Source: Fallopia convolvulus
Lineage: Eukaryota > Streptophyta > Magnoliopsida > Caryophyllales > Polygonaceae
Reading direction: 5' to 3'
DNA length: 64,000 nucleotides
Assembly (NCBI GenBank): GCA_964016875.1
Contig: OZ024737.1
Location: 30,443,683-30,507,682, forward strand
Under the pieces are notes generated by a model that made no database searches, was not told the DNA's origin, and saw only the letters and a list, made by a program, of their open reading frames with translations. Shown here piece by piece: positions 44,925 to 56,057 of the stretch (the first letter of the stretch is position 1; each line of letters starts with the position of its first letter). The translations under genes and the position numbers were made by a program.

Positions 44925-46978
44925 ATGAAGACCCGAAAACCTTGTCCCCCTTTCTCTCCAACTCTAGCCCAAAAACACATCAGCCGCCAACAATCTAAGA
45001 ACCCTAAATCTACAATCAAAAGCTTAATCGAATTTTTTCTCATTCCTAACTTGTTTCAAATCCCTTCCAATGATGATAAAAATCAATACAAAGCTCCAAT
45101 TTGGGGTTTGTTGCCCCGATTTACCGCGATCTCTCAGAAGGCGGTGGTTGTTCACAAGACGGACTTCCGTCTGACCGATGGCGGCTTCGAGGCGCCCCGA
45201 CTGATGGTCCTTGCCCCTGCTGCTAGATGGTGGCGGCGTGGCATAAAGGGGGTGCTTCCTTTCTCTGAGCAAAGGTCAAACTGGAGGCTAGGGTTGGCAA
45301 AATTACGGTTCTATGTGGGATTGTTCTTCTCTGGCTCTTTGGATGACAAAGGAGGGGGTTCCGATGGCCTCTTTCTCGAGGTGTGGAGGTCGAAGGCTGG
45401 TCGTGGTAAGGGGCTACAGCCCGGACTTTGGCCTCGCGAAGAGCAAAGTGATGAATATTCAAGAACCAGGTTTTACTCCTTTGTTTCTATTCTCTTATCT
45501 GGTAATGCTACTTCTGTAATTGTGATCTATAGTGCTTCTCAAGCCAATATATGGAGGGGTTGGGGCCTCTTTCCCCCCACACTCTCTCTTCTTGCTCTTT
45601 CCTTTCGTGGTTATACCTTCCCTGATTGTTGCAATTTTCTGTTTTGGGTCTGGGGTATGGAGTACTCGAATTTAGAAAAACAAGATGAAGACATGAAGAA
45701 AAACAAGCGGTCTTACAATAAGACTCTCATTTCTGATCCATTATTCTCTAAAGAACAATATGAGAATGAAACTGATCATTCTCAACGTGAACCTATGCCT
45801 ACCATGGTCAATGTGACCTTAAAGGGTGGCGAGAACAACAAGCCTGTTGAGGCAGGACCCTTGGGGTCAAAAAAAGAAAAATATAAAATAAAGATTGATA
45901 TGTTGTCTTGTGTTGATCAACTCTCTGGATGGAGACCCTTCCATGTGTTTGGCCTTTTGGTCATTCTTAGACCATGGAGGTCAAAATTTGATCCATCCCT
46001 TGAATCTATCACAATTGTAGATGTGGTGTATTATGTTATTTGCTATGAAACTAGTTTGATCTATGGAATATTTGTTGACTTGTCTCTGGCTATTATATTG
46101 AGCATGATTAGTGGTAGTATAATGAATTGGAAACTGTTAAAAGAAAAGAACATTGATTTGATTCCTAGTTCCAGTGATAGTTACTCTATATGCCATGAAG
46201 TGACCAATCTGAGGAAATACAATAGAGTAGACAATCTGAAAAGTAGCTTGAAAGTGCCTAAGTTAATCTCTATTAGACTTTATGTATATCTTGTAAAGCA
46301 CATTAAGATCAGCAGGAAGGATAAGTATGATGCTGGCAAAGATCAATGGTTAGTTGGATAAATAATGGTAGAATATTTAGTTCTCAAGTATTAAACTTGT
46401 TGGAGTCATCCGATACGAATAAGATTAAACTTGAACGTTGTCTACCTAAAATTATGAAAATTTGCTGGCTTAGGTGTTGGAAAGGGATCTTGATCATGAG
46501 CACGGGTGAAGGAACTGAATGTAAAGGGCAATGTGATGGAGCTCCATGCAGTTGGGAGGAAGAAGTGAGATCACTCTTATATTGTACTATGAAGAAAGTA
46601 TTTGAAGATAGGAAAAGTAAGAGATGTCTAAAGTATGTAGTAGGAAGCGAACAAAAACTGAGGGAAATGTATATTGTAAGAGGATGGTTTCTAATTTGTA
46701 TCATGTACATGAACCCTCATAAACGTTGTAAAAACATGGACATTAATAAAGCAGGTAAAGAAATGGAGCAGAGAACTTTCACAGATGCTCGCCTTTGGAG
46801 CATTATAAAGTTAACTAGGGATAGTTGGAATAAGGAAAAATGGTGCTGGAAAATAAAGCATGACACCTTTTCGCACGTTATATGCAATAAAGGTAATACT
46901 TGGAAAATGAATATGAAACTTAGAACTGATCCTATTTTTTTAATCCGCTATCATGAAAATAGGGCTTTGGAATTGTAG
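44925..46978 (+). pseudogene. L1 ORF1 region, noncanonical, two overlapping frames
   Basis: A 478-codon frame (44,925-46,361) overlaps a second of 210 codons (46,346-46,978) that runs into the start of ORF2 at 46,953. The GC-rich first 730 bp may be untranslated promoter DNA; a plausible real start is the ATG at 45,657 (MEYSNLEKQDEDMKKNKR). The product is basic and Trp-rich in places. I do not see the CCHC zinc knuckle or a clear RRM-like gag domain that usual plant L1 ORF1 proteins carry. If the two frames belong together, a frameshift separates them near 46,350. The expected role is RNA binding and particle formation. Confidence 0.5.
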
Positions 46979-49900
46979 GGGAATTGGTAGGAAATCTTTT
47001 TGGCCGGAAGTAGACTCTTTTTGTAAAATTGAAAGAATACAAATTATGGCGATTGTTGAAACAAAAACGGATAAGATCCCAAGTGACCAGGTGTGGCGTA
47101 GAGCGGGTTTCGACAATATTGTGTGGTCACCGGCTGAAGGAAGGGCAGGGGGATCGGTATATTATGGAAAGAGCATCAATTAATTAATGAAGAAATATCT
47201 GTACTAAAACATGAACAACGTTACATCATTATTAAGTATACTAATTTGACGACAAACCCACTATGGCTATTTGTTTCGTCTATGCACCACCTAATGCGAG
47301 TCTTAAAGAAGAATTTTGGTCATCTTTTACCAGTGTAATCCTAAATGTTCATATGCCGGTTATGGTTATTGGCGATCTGAACGAAATACAAGACCCAACG
47401 GAAAAACTAGGAGGAGCTCACCCGGACCAAAATAGATTTGACCGACTAATTAATTTTAAGAATAAGTGTCAACTAATGGATATTCCCACAACAGGTAACC
47501 TTTTTACTTGGAGAAAGAACAAAACTGAGATTGATAACACTTATGAGAAACTAGATAGAACATTGGTTAGTAGTCAAATCATCCAATGGTACCCAAATAT
47601 CCAAACAAAAAATCATGCGTTTACAACATCGGATCATTGTAAAATCTCAGTTGAAGTAACAAATGAGGAAATTTCAAAGGCACTCCCTTTCAAGATGGAG
47701 AAGATGTGGATGCAGCGCAAGGACTTTAGAAATGTGGTTAGACAAGCTTGGAGGGTTGAACACCCGGGATCCAATATGTTTAAACTTGTAAAGAAAACAC
47801 AACAACTAAAAAGGAACGCTAAACGGTGGAATAAACAAACTTTTGGAAACACTTTTGAGCAACTAAAAGAAATCGAAAACAAACTTGTGGAAATACAAAA
47901 ACAAATCATTAACTCCCCGCAAACAAGTGTAATACAAAAACAAATGCGACTAATTAGACAAAAAGAATGCATTCTAAACTTCCATAAAACATATTGGAAA
48001 CAAAGGGCAAAAACTAAACACATAAAACTATCGGATGCAAACACAGGATACTTCCATAAGATTGCTTATGGAAGAAGGAACCGAAAGAATATTAGAGAAA
48101 TAAGAACAAATAATGGAACTCAAATAATAGGAGCAGAGAATATTAGAAATGAAATTAGAAAAGAGTTCAAACATCGCTACACGAAAGAAACTATTGATCA
48201 AACTAATTTGGAAGGGTACCTAAATCTACTAACAAATGAAGTAACTGAAGAAGATAATGCCTTCCTAACAAGTGAGGTAACCAATGAGGAGATCAAATCA
48301 GCTCTGATAAATAAGGGTCTGATAAATCACCGGGTCCGGATGGAATGCCAGCTGAATTCTACAAAAAATATTGGGATATTGTGGGACCATCAATAATTAA
48401 AGCTGTTAAGAGCTTTTTCCTTTCAGGAAAATTTTTGAAACAAATTAACCATACCTTTATATCACTCATCCCGAAAATTGACAATCCAATTTCAACCAAC
48501 CATTATAGACCGATTAGCTTATGCTCCACAATATATAAGATTATATCTAAAATATTAACGGACCGATTAAAGAAGATAATAGGCAAAATTATACACCCAT
48601 TGCAAGGTGCATTTGTAAGTAATCGGGCCATCCAAGATAATGTACTCATTGCTCATGAGATATTCCACTCTTTTCGATTAAGTAAAGCAAAGGATGGATG
48701 GGTGGCAAGTAAATTAGACATGGAGAAGGCCTACGATCGAATAGACTGGAATTTCCTTTTTGTGGCTCTAAGAAAATTCGGCTTTAGTAGCAGATTCATA
48801 GATTGGATTCGGGAATGTGTATGCACGGTATCCTTTTCAGTCTTGGTTAACAACGGACCCACGGAACCCTTTTTTCCGGAAAGAGGTTTGAGACAAGGAG
48901 ACCCTCTCTCTCCGTTTCTTTTTGTCATTGGTACGGAAATCTTGGCTCGACAACTTCAAAATTCTTGTAATGTTGATCGTAATTCCATTGGGTTTCCCAT
49001 TTCTCGAGGAGGAACTAGGATTCCGTTCTTGGCATTTGCTGATGACATCATAATCTTTGCAAAAGCAACACAAGGTTCATGCAATAAAATTAAGAAAATT
49101 GTTGATGAGTATTGCAATATTTCTGGACAAAAAGTGAATTATCACAAATCTGCCTTTCAAGTTTCCAAGAACATAAATAACCAACAAAAACAACAAATAC
49201 AACAAGCATTGGGGATTGTGTCAATGATCAATCTAGAAAAATATTTGGGTTGTCCTATTATTAATGGAACAGTTAACAAGGACACATTTATGGATACTGT
49301 TGGGAAAGCACAACAACAACTCACGAAGTGGAAAGCAAATAGTTTATCACAAGAAGGAAGAGCAACATTGATTCGAGCAAATTTATCTACTAAACCTAAC
49401 TATGTTATGCAAAGTTTTATGCTACCAAGGAAAATACATGATGACATGGATAGAATTAATAGAAGTTTCTTTTGGAACAAGGATCACAATTATAAATCCC
49501 TTATTGCATGGGATAAAATTTGTAGACCGAAGTCTTATGGTGGGCTTGGAATTAGGAAAACAGAACACATGAACAAGGCACTACAAATGAAACTCCTATG
49601 GAAACTTCTTGCTGAACCAAATAATATATGGGTTCGTGTGGTAAAAGAAAAGTATCTTCGAAATGAAAATTTTTTCTCATATAAACTCAAGTCAAACACA
49701 TCTTGGCAATGGAAAAGGCTAATCAATTTAAGAAAGGAATTTGAAAAGGGACTAATTTGGCAAGTGGGAAATGGTGAAACTATTGACTTCTGGAAAGATA
49801 ATTGGGTTATGCAACAACCGCTACTAGAACATGCATTACACAATAGAAATCCACATGAAAAAGTTAAAGTTTCAGAATTCATTACACATGATAGGAAATG

Positions 49901-51079
49901 GAACATACAAGAGTTGATGAAAGTCATTTCCCCTAATATGGTTGATGCTATAAGATCAATAGTCATTCCAGACAATAATATCCAAGACAGACTCTACTGG
50001 GCTCCTAGCAAGAACGGATGGTTCTCAACCTCGTCGGCAATAGAATTGATAACCCAAACACACCTACAAAGCCCAAGTTCTACAAATTGGATATGGAAGC
50101 TGAATACACTTCCAAAGGTTAAAAACTTCCTATGGAAAATAAGTGCTAACGGACTACCGACCAAAGAGCGATTAAGAGAAAGACACGTGTCAACCCCTGG
50201 TGGTTGTATTATGTGTGACTGTACATATGAAGATATCGAGCACTTATTTATAAAATGCCCGCATACATTGGCCATAACTAAACAAATTAATCCGAAAACT
50301 ATGCAAGTGTTAAGAAATTATGACACCAATAGGAAAACACCCAAAACTTTTATTACGGAACTATATCAACAAATTGGTGAAAAAGACTTTACTGATTTAG
50401 CAGTTACATGGTGGTGTATCTGGCATCAACGAAACAAGTTGGTCTTTCAAGAGGAACCAAATGACTTCATCCCTGACCTATCCAGACATATCAAAACCCA
50501 AATAGAAAATGGGATCGGTCATCTAGATGGAATGAGGATGAAGAAAATGGAAGAGAAAACAAGCAAGGAAGAAAGAAAAGACAAACTAAGACACATAAGT
50601 GGAAGAAACCACAAATTGGATATATAAAATGCAATTTTGATGGATCCAGATTATCAAATGGACTATCTTCTGGAGGATGCGTTTTACGGGATCACAATGG
50701 TAGAGTGATAGAGATAGCAACACAAGTGTATGCAAATACTTCGGTCATCAAGACGGAAGCTTTAGCATTAAGGGATGGAATTAGATTGGCGAAAAAGAGA
50801 AACTATAAATATGTGGAGTTTGAAGGTGATAACATCCAAGTCATCAAAGCTGCCCAGGGACATCGACACTGCCCTTGGGAGATTGAAATGATCTCCGCGG
50901 ATATTTTGCTACTCCTCCAGGAGTTCCAGGATGTCCGGATTTCTCATGTCAACAGGATCTGTAATATTGTGGCCGATAAAATTGCCAAGCTGGGCCACAG
51001 CTTCCCTGCTGATGTTATTACGAATCACTCAGAACTTCAAGTTCTCATCCGTCAGGATGCGCTAGGACGCCCTCCCTGA
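46953..51079 (+). pseudogene. L1 ORF2: endonuclease, RT, zf-RVT, RNase H
   Basis: Pieces in order: APE endonuclease start NCRGIGRKSFWPEVD (46,970) with IVETKTD (47,050). After frame changes near 47,150 and 47,255 come MAICFVYAPPN, VIGDLNEIQDP and TSDHCK (47,263-47,650). A frame change near 48,320 is followed by SPGPDGMPAEFY and the RT core with KLDMEKAYDRIDW (48,710), GLRQGDPLSPFLF (48,885) and FADDIIIFAKA (49,035, catalytic Asp pair intact). The zf-RVT part has FLWKISANGLPTKERL and CIMCDCTYEDIEHLFIKC (50,135-50,260). A frame change near 50,560 precedes an RNase H with NFDGS, TEALALRDG and EGDN acidic residues, ending at 51,079. It nicks DNA and copies LINE RNA; the breaks make it a pseudogene. 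Confidence 0.85.
50630..51079 (+). pseudogene. RNase H domain of the L1
   Basis: The frame includes CNFDGSRLSNG, GGCVLRDHNGRVIE, TSVIKTEALALRDGIRLA, YVEFEGDNIQVIKA and RICNIVADKIAKLGH. The four acidic positions of the RNase H active site (Asp in FDGS, Glu in TEAL, Asp in EGDN, Asp in VADK) are all present. Such a C-terminal RNase H is known in a subset of plant L1 elements. It is out of frame with the RT part. Confidence 0.8.
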
Positions 51080-51116
51080 AGGGAGGACTCCTAATTCTTA
51101 CATAATCAAAAAAAAA

Positions 51117-51903
51117 CCCCATCAATTTCAGTAATAGTACTCGATCTGGATTATTTAGCTTTATAAGTTTAGGGATATTCCATAAGGATGCTTCTCACAT
51201 TCTATATATGGACATATGGTGCAGGTCCTGCAGGAAGTGCTTAATTAATTTTCTAACCTGTTTTGCAGGGAACGGTGCTGACTAGTTCCGTGTCTTTTCA
51301 CACCCTGCCCTGAACCATGAGGATGGGGTAAATCGCGGGGCACAACAATGGTGGCGTACCTCAACACAAAGGTCTGTTGCGCCAAGGGAAGCTTTCTTGC
51401 CTACAAGTAAAATAATTCACATGTGCCATCAGCAAGGCTCAACCCAAGACGTGATACACATTGAAAGAAGACCAGGGCAAGACAAACTTAATTTGTTTTT
51501 GAAATATTACATATATATATTCAGAAACAAGTGGATTAAAAACAAACTATGCATGTGTACGTATATTTTCAAATCATAAATCATAAATCTATTACTAATA
51601 ACTAAAGCCGAAGCAATTTCTGTCACCATATTGCGCCACATCACCCCTTTATTAAAATAATAATTTTAAATAGTAAATTATGCAAAAAAAATATCTCCAA
51701 CTAAACATAAAGATAAAATAATATTTATAAAAATTTATCCCCAAATAAACATAAAGATAAAATAATATTAGTAGATTTGACCAAAATAGATAAAAAGGTA
51801 CATTATATTTATTATATTTGTAAGAGATACATTAAAAAAAGATAAGAAAAAATACGTACACGTGATCATATATATATCTTTGAAATAAAAACAACAATAT
51901 CTA
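51117..51903. other. Spacer between the L1 and a Helitron
   Basis: No gene is seen. The DNA near 51,240-51,480 is less AT-rich but has no open frame beyond 60 codons. From 51,600 it is AT-rich, with a partial repeat of aaacataaagataaaataat at 51,700 and 51,748. Confidence 0.4.
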
Positions 51904-52479
51904 TCTATAACTAATTAACTATATATTAAAGTTGTAACTTTGCTATCCACTACATTAATTCTGACCCCACTTTATATTAAAAAATATTTATATATTTTTT
52001 CAATTAAATTCCTTTCTATTTATTCATTTCGAAAAAAATTAATTTGAATTTTAATTAAAAATAACGAAAATTATTTTGTCTTTATCTTTTTATCTATTTA
52101 TAAAAAATATTTATCTTAAATCATATTTTGATAAAAAGGTAAAAATTGCAAGTATCTATATAATTACTTGTCTAAATTAAATTTTTATAAAAAAAATTAT
52201 ATCATATTTTCCTTAATTTCTTTTTTGGAATTTTATGGAAATATAGAAGATTTTTTTATCTTTAAAAAATCTATATTTTTTTTATCTTTTCTTATTAACT
52301 ATCTTTTTATCTTTTTATTGAAAAGATTTTTAAGGAATTGAATTTGATTAATTTTTTAAAGAATTTACATTATTTTTTACTTTTTATTTATTTTTTATAT
52401 TTACTTTATTAATATCACATTATAATATATCTAAAAATTGATGATTCATAGTCGTGCCATGCACGACGGGTACAACTAA
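51904..52479 (+). mobile_element. Small non-autonomous Helitron, plus orientation
   Basis: It starts TCTATAACTAATTAAC after a host A and ends ...CTAA before a host T. A 17-nt hairpin, gtcgtgccatgcacgac, lies at 52,451-52,467, followed by gggtacaa. The left terminal region (actatatattaaagttg, then accccactttatatta) is the complement of the right end of the Helitron at 17,605. It has no coding capacity. It is 576 bp, the same size class as 23,365-23,944. Confidence 0.8.
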
Positions 52480-53088
52480 TATATACTAAAGTGGAGGTTA
52501 AAAAAATTATTGAACGAGATGGGACCACATCACCCATTTTATTAAAACCAATCTTTGGCAAAATAGTTAAATTTAGTATAAAAATAGTCTAATATACGTG
52601 AAATCTTATATGACTATAATCAACGGATAGAAAATCTCATTCTTAATTTTTTAAAAATAATATTTTATTTTTTAATATGATAAATAGGAAGATTATTTTT
52701 CTCAAATAATAAATATATTGAAAAATATTTTATTATTAATATATTATTTAATAAAAACATATACAAGACGAGAATACATATTAGTTTCAATTCTATAGCG
52801 AGGCGGATATATCGATCTTTGCCTATCCTAACGATCAGCCCTTCTTACTTAACGTCAAAATTAATTTTGCATGTCGAACTAAATATACGTGCCAGATTAC
52901 CACATAAAACCCCTGATCAGGGGCAAAACCAATCCAAAGATGTACGAGGCCGATATAATATAGTAGTAGATGGAATAGGGCGCTAAGTGCGTACATATAT
53001 ACAATTGCAGATAATATCATATCATATGATGCATACTACAAATCAGGCTAACAATCCAACCTCTTATTATATAATTAATGCAATGAAA
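52480..53088. other. AT-rich spacer, possible second Helitron end
   Basis: Directly after the Helitron the DNA reads atatactaaagtggaggtta, which again looks like a Helitron-type or related 5' terminus (compare tgggaccacatcaccc with accccactt). No 3' hairpin was found. No gene until the minus-strand stop at 53,089. Confidence 0.35.
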
Positions 53089-53745
53089 CTATACTAATAC
53101 TCCATTACAATCCCCAAGGAAGCGCGTGACTCCCACGAGACTGGGCAACCTCCTCCTCCTACAACAACCACCAGCGTGGTCCCACAACCTGACCACACTC
53201 CCATCCAACACTCTCAAATCCTGGTAGCTGTACCACCCCATTCCCTCTGCCGCCGGCGACCGAATCCTCCACTCCTCCACCACCGCCCAATCGCCGCCCT
53301 CCCAACCGCCCACATTCTTTCTCTCCTTCCCTACTAACTCCGCATGCACCTCGTAACCACCATCAGTGTAAGTGTAATTGTAATTGTAATACTCCTTCAA
53401 GTACTTGTTCCCCTTGGTCACTCTCTCCAAGGGCGATTCGTCCAGCCGGGTTGATGTCGAAGGAGCCCGGCTCGGTTCAGGAGCGGTTCGCTCTTCTGTT
53501 ATCCGGACCGGGTTATCCTGAACCGGACTGTTCTGATGAGAATTGGGCCGCTTGAGGTCCGTGTCGGGCTGGATCGGACCCATGTCGGGCTTGACCGTTC
53601 GGATCCTCCAGAAGCCGACGGCGGCGGTCATGACGGCGACCCATGTCCAGATGTTGTTGAGTAGGAGGCCCAGGTTGAGCCCCGCGCAGTTTAACACCAG
53701 CGCCTCCATTATTGGCGCCGCCGTTTCCAGGCCCGGCCCGCTCAT
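53089..53745 (-). CDS. Hypothetical single-exon protein with N-terminal membrane segment
   Basis: The 218-residue product starts MSGPGLETAAPIMEALVLNC. The hydrophobic stretch GLLLNNIWTWVAVMTAAVGF (about residues 25-45) suggests one membrane anchor. A Pro/Ser/Arg-rich linker follows. The C-terminal half is conserved-looking (GNKYLKEYYNYNYTYTDGGY, EVHAELVGKERKN, WAVVEEWRIRSPAAEGMGWY, SYQDLRVLDGSVVRLWD), and the end is Arg/Cys-rich. The second Met (MEAL, residue 13) is an alternative start. GC content and codon use stand out from the AT-rich surroundings, and the upstream 250 bp look like a leader (gagggagagaagg on the plus strand). I do not recognise the family and assign no function. Confidence 0.7.
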   Translation of the reverse strand: MSGPGLETAAPIMEALVLNCAGLNLGLLLNNIWTWVAVMTAAVGFWRIRTVKPDMGPIQPDTDLKRPNSHQNSPVQDNPVRITEERTAPEPSRAPSTSTRLDESPLERVTKGNKYLKEYYNYNYTYTDGGYEVHAELVGKERKNVGGWEGGDWAVVEEWRIRSPAAEGMGWYSYQDLRVLDGSVVRLWDHAGGCCRRRRLPSLVGVTRFLGDCNGVLV

Positions 53746-54000
53746 GTTCTTTTCTTGAGGAAATTAACTGAAATTGAATCTGAAGTTGAATTGAGGGAGA
53801 GAAGGTGGGTGTGTGAATTGTGAATTGTGATGGGAGAAAGAGAGGAGGAGAAGGGAGAATTTAAGAATGAAGAAGAGAAAAGGACAGGCTGGAGAAGATG
53901 CCGGGAATCGAGAGGGAAGATGCCGAGTTCTGTTTCATAAGATGCCAACTTCCCCACCACAATCCAATTATATTTGCCCCACACCAAGTTTTCTTCCTAT

Positions 54001-54898
54001 AAGCCAAAACTTACACAGTATTTAGAATTTTGTTCTTCTTAAATAAATTTGTTCATGCAATCTCCCTATCTATCTATCTATCTATATATATATATCTTCT
54101 ATCAATCTATAACTAAAAATTTCCTTATTTAACCAAAAATTCACAAGATAAATTCGGTAATCAATATCTATAACTATATATATTAAAATTATTCTTTTTC
54201 AAGTAATTAAAATGATTTTGATCCCACCTCATATTTAAAAAAAATAAATTTAATTCCTATTATTTCAACTTTTTCATATTAAATTTTTCTTTATCTATTT
54301 AAATCTATTTTTAACATCAAATCAATTCTTATTTAATATATTTTAATTTTTTAAAATATACAATCATCACAATATATTTAAAATAAAAAATAACAATATC
54401 TTTTGACTCCTTATACAAATGTTTTATAAAAATATGAATATTTGAAATATTTAAAAACTAATATAAATATCTTTTATCTTTTATCATTAAATCTTTGACA
54501 AATTTCCTTATAGATATAATTGACTTCCTTTTACAAATTAATAAAAAATGTTTATAATGCTTTAAAAAAATAAAAATATAGACAATATAATATTAAACAT
54601 TTAGTATTACAAATATATTGAAAGATTTTATAATTTCTAAGTTTGTATTAAAATAATTAAACAATATAAAATTTAATCTTATTTAATCTTTTGACACCTC
54701 TAATAAATAAATACACATCTATTGTTTTTAGAGACCACAGGCCAGGTTTTGTGGCACACGTGCTTGGGAGACTGCGAGGATACCCGGGGCCCCATTACCA
54801 GGCAATTTGATCGATGTGATGGCTGCTAATTTTTCGTGGCTGATATGGGTCTAGGATTTCGCGCGCAAATCATCGATCAAGATTCAAGATGTTAATTA
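54001..54898. other. AT-rich DNA with a Helitron 5' end
   Basis: A run of ctatctat repeats (54,066-54,090) is followed at 54,167 by TCTATAACTATATATATTAA after a host A, the 5' terminus of the same Helitron family as above. The family's gatcccacctc-like word follows at 54,220. No 3' hairpin is found, so this copy is truncated or decayed. No gene. Confidence 0.5.
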
Positions 54899-55220
54899 CT
54901 CCCTCCGTCCCATTTTGTTTGTCCAATTTCCATTTTAGTTGTCCCAAAATGTTTGTCCAACTTTTTTTCTTTCCCTTTATATCCAACTTTTCTTACAATA
55001 TTACCCCTATTCAATCTCATTTTTTACCTACATTTTTCAATAAAAAATCTACCCCCAATCAACTTTTTAGTCATTTCCTTTTTCTTTCTCTTTCTTCCCA
55101 TCTTTATCCATCAACATCATACACTCTCTCTTCTCCCCATTGGTTACTTTTTCTCCCATTTCACTTTCTTAATTTGTGTGAGAATTGTCCTTTTGGACAA
55201 ACAAAATGGGACGGAGGGAG
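54899..55220. mobile_element. Stowaway-type MITE, 322 bp
   Basis: The element begins CTCCCTCCGTCCCATTTTG and ends with its inverse (caaaatgggacggagggag). It is flanked on both sides by TA, the target of Tc1/mariner elements. The body is pyrimidine-rich on the plus strand. The ends match the Stowaway consensus CTCCCTCCGT. Confidence 0.92.
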
Positions 55221-55467
55221 TATATTATGAATCAGCTGAGTTGATTGGTTTAAAAAAAAAGGGGTGGCATATACCTGGAATCAAACTACATATACTCCAT
55301 CCGCTAATATATCCATGCAATATGATCCGGCTTGCATAGAAACAAAAACAACAGATGAAGCCAAAGAATATGCTCTATTATTCTGGTCCAAATGCAACTT
55401 GAAAGCTTCACCCCTGGTGTTCTGGTCAATTTCCGATCAGAGATCCTCGAAGGTGATTTTGTAAGTT
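55221..55467. other. Host DNA flanking the Tat element
   Basis: No gene or repeat is recognised. It marks the 3' flank of the minus-strand retrotransposon. The 5 bp just before the LTR (aagtt, 55,463-55,467) would be one copy of the target duplication; the other is outside the window. Confidence 0.35.
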
Positions 55468-55791
55468 TGTAGGGAATATCTAGCCGATCAACACGAATTT
55501 TGATGAATAAAGCAAGCTTCTGTATTTGAAAGAAACTGAGAATTACAATGGTTCGATTACAAGCGCCCTTCCTTTTCTATGGGCTAATCCCTTACTATAT
55601 ACTCGTTTTCGTTTCCACCTCCTGGCTCCATCTCCCCACGTCGCTTGCCCCATCTTCCGAGTGGTCTTGTCGAACGGTTCCTCCCGAGTTTCTCGGCTTG
55701 GAGACGACGATGGCGATTCTGGTACGACTTCTGGGCTCAAATGTTAATGGGATGGGCTAACCGCGGGTTGGTTAAACCTTTGGGCCCAACA
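55468..55791 (-). repeat. 3' LTR of the Tat element, about 324 bp
   Basis: The right edge on the plus strand is gggcccaaca, so on the minus strand the LTR begins TGTTGGGCCC. The left edge tgtaggga gives a minus-strand end TCCCTACA. A minus-strand TATA (gtatatagtaaggg) lies near 55,595-55,608. The inner edge is fixed by the adjoining polypurine tract; the outer edge is less sure because the second LTR is not in the window. Confidence 0.6.
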
Positions 55792-55806
55792 ATAGCCCCA
55801 AAAGAT
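55792..55806 (-). other. Polypurine tract
   Basis: The minus strand reads aatcttttggggctat directly before the LTR start TGTTGGG. A tttggggct tract followed by TGTTGGG is a usual arrangement in this lineage and primes plus-strand synthesis. Confidence 0.65.
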
Positions 55807-56057
55807 TCGTGTGAATTCAAAATTTACCGAATCTTTTTGCCTGTTGGTTTCCGGGATCTTAGCTATCTTGGATCTCACACGTGTAGGGCGGAGATTTCTC
55901 TACGCGCTTTCTCTGGCAGGTGAAAAGACGTCAGTCATCTTTATTTACTGCGCCTCGCGAAAGGGACTCATTACTCCATTGCTCTGTTAGCGATCTCTCC
56001 CGAGGTACGACTCTTCTCTTCCTTCTTCTTCTTTTCCAGTTCTCTTTTCACATTTCT

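Larger units (their letters stand above)
44893..51116 (+). mobile_element. Nearly full-length L1-type LINE, 6.2 kb
   Basis: The element has an ORF1 region, an ORF2 with endonuclease, reverse transcriptase, zf-RVT and RNase H, and a 3' tail that ends in nine A's (51,108-51,116). The 8-bp word ccatcaat precedes it (44,885-44,892) and follows the tail (51,119-51,126), as expected for target-primed insertion. Despite this completeness ORF2 carries at least four frame breaks, so the copy is probably inactive. The family is the same as the remnant at 2,390-4,620. Confidence 0.85.

Noticed and set aside
55920..56057. Upstream in-frame ATG at 55,920 as start of the antisense gene
   Set aside because: The added 46 residues are low in charge pattern similarity to the rest and hold a hydrophobic run from a pyrimidine-rich leader (cttccttcttcttctt). 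The ATG at 56,058 (MARDRMSS) fits a leader-then-start layout better, though it is not excluded.
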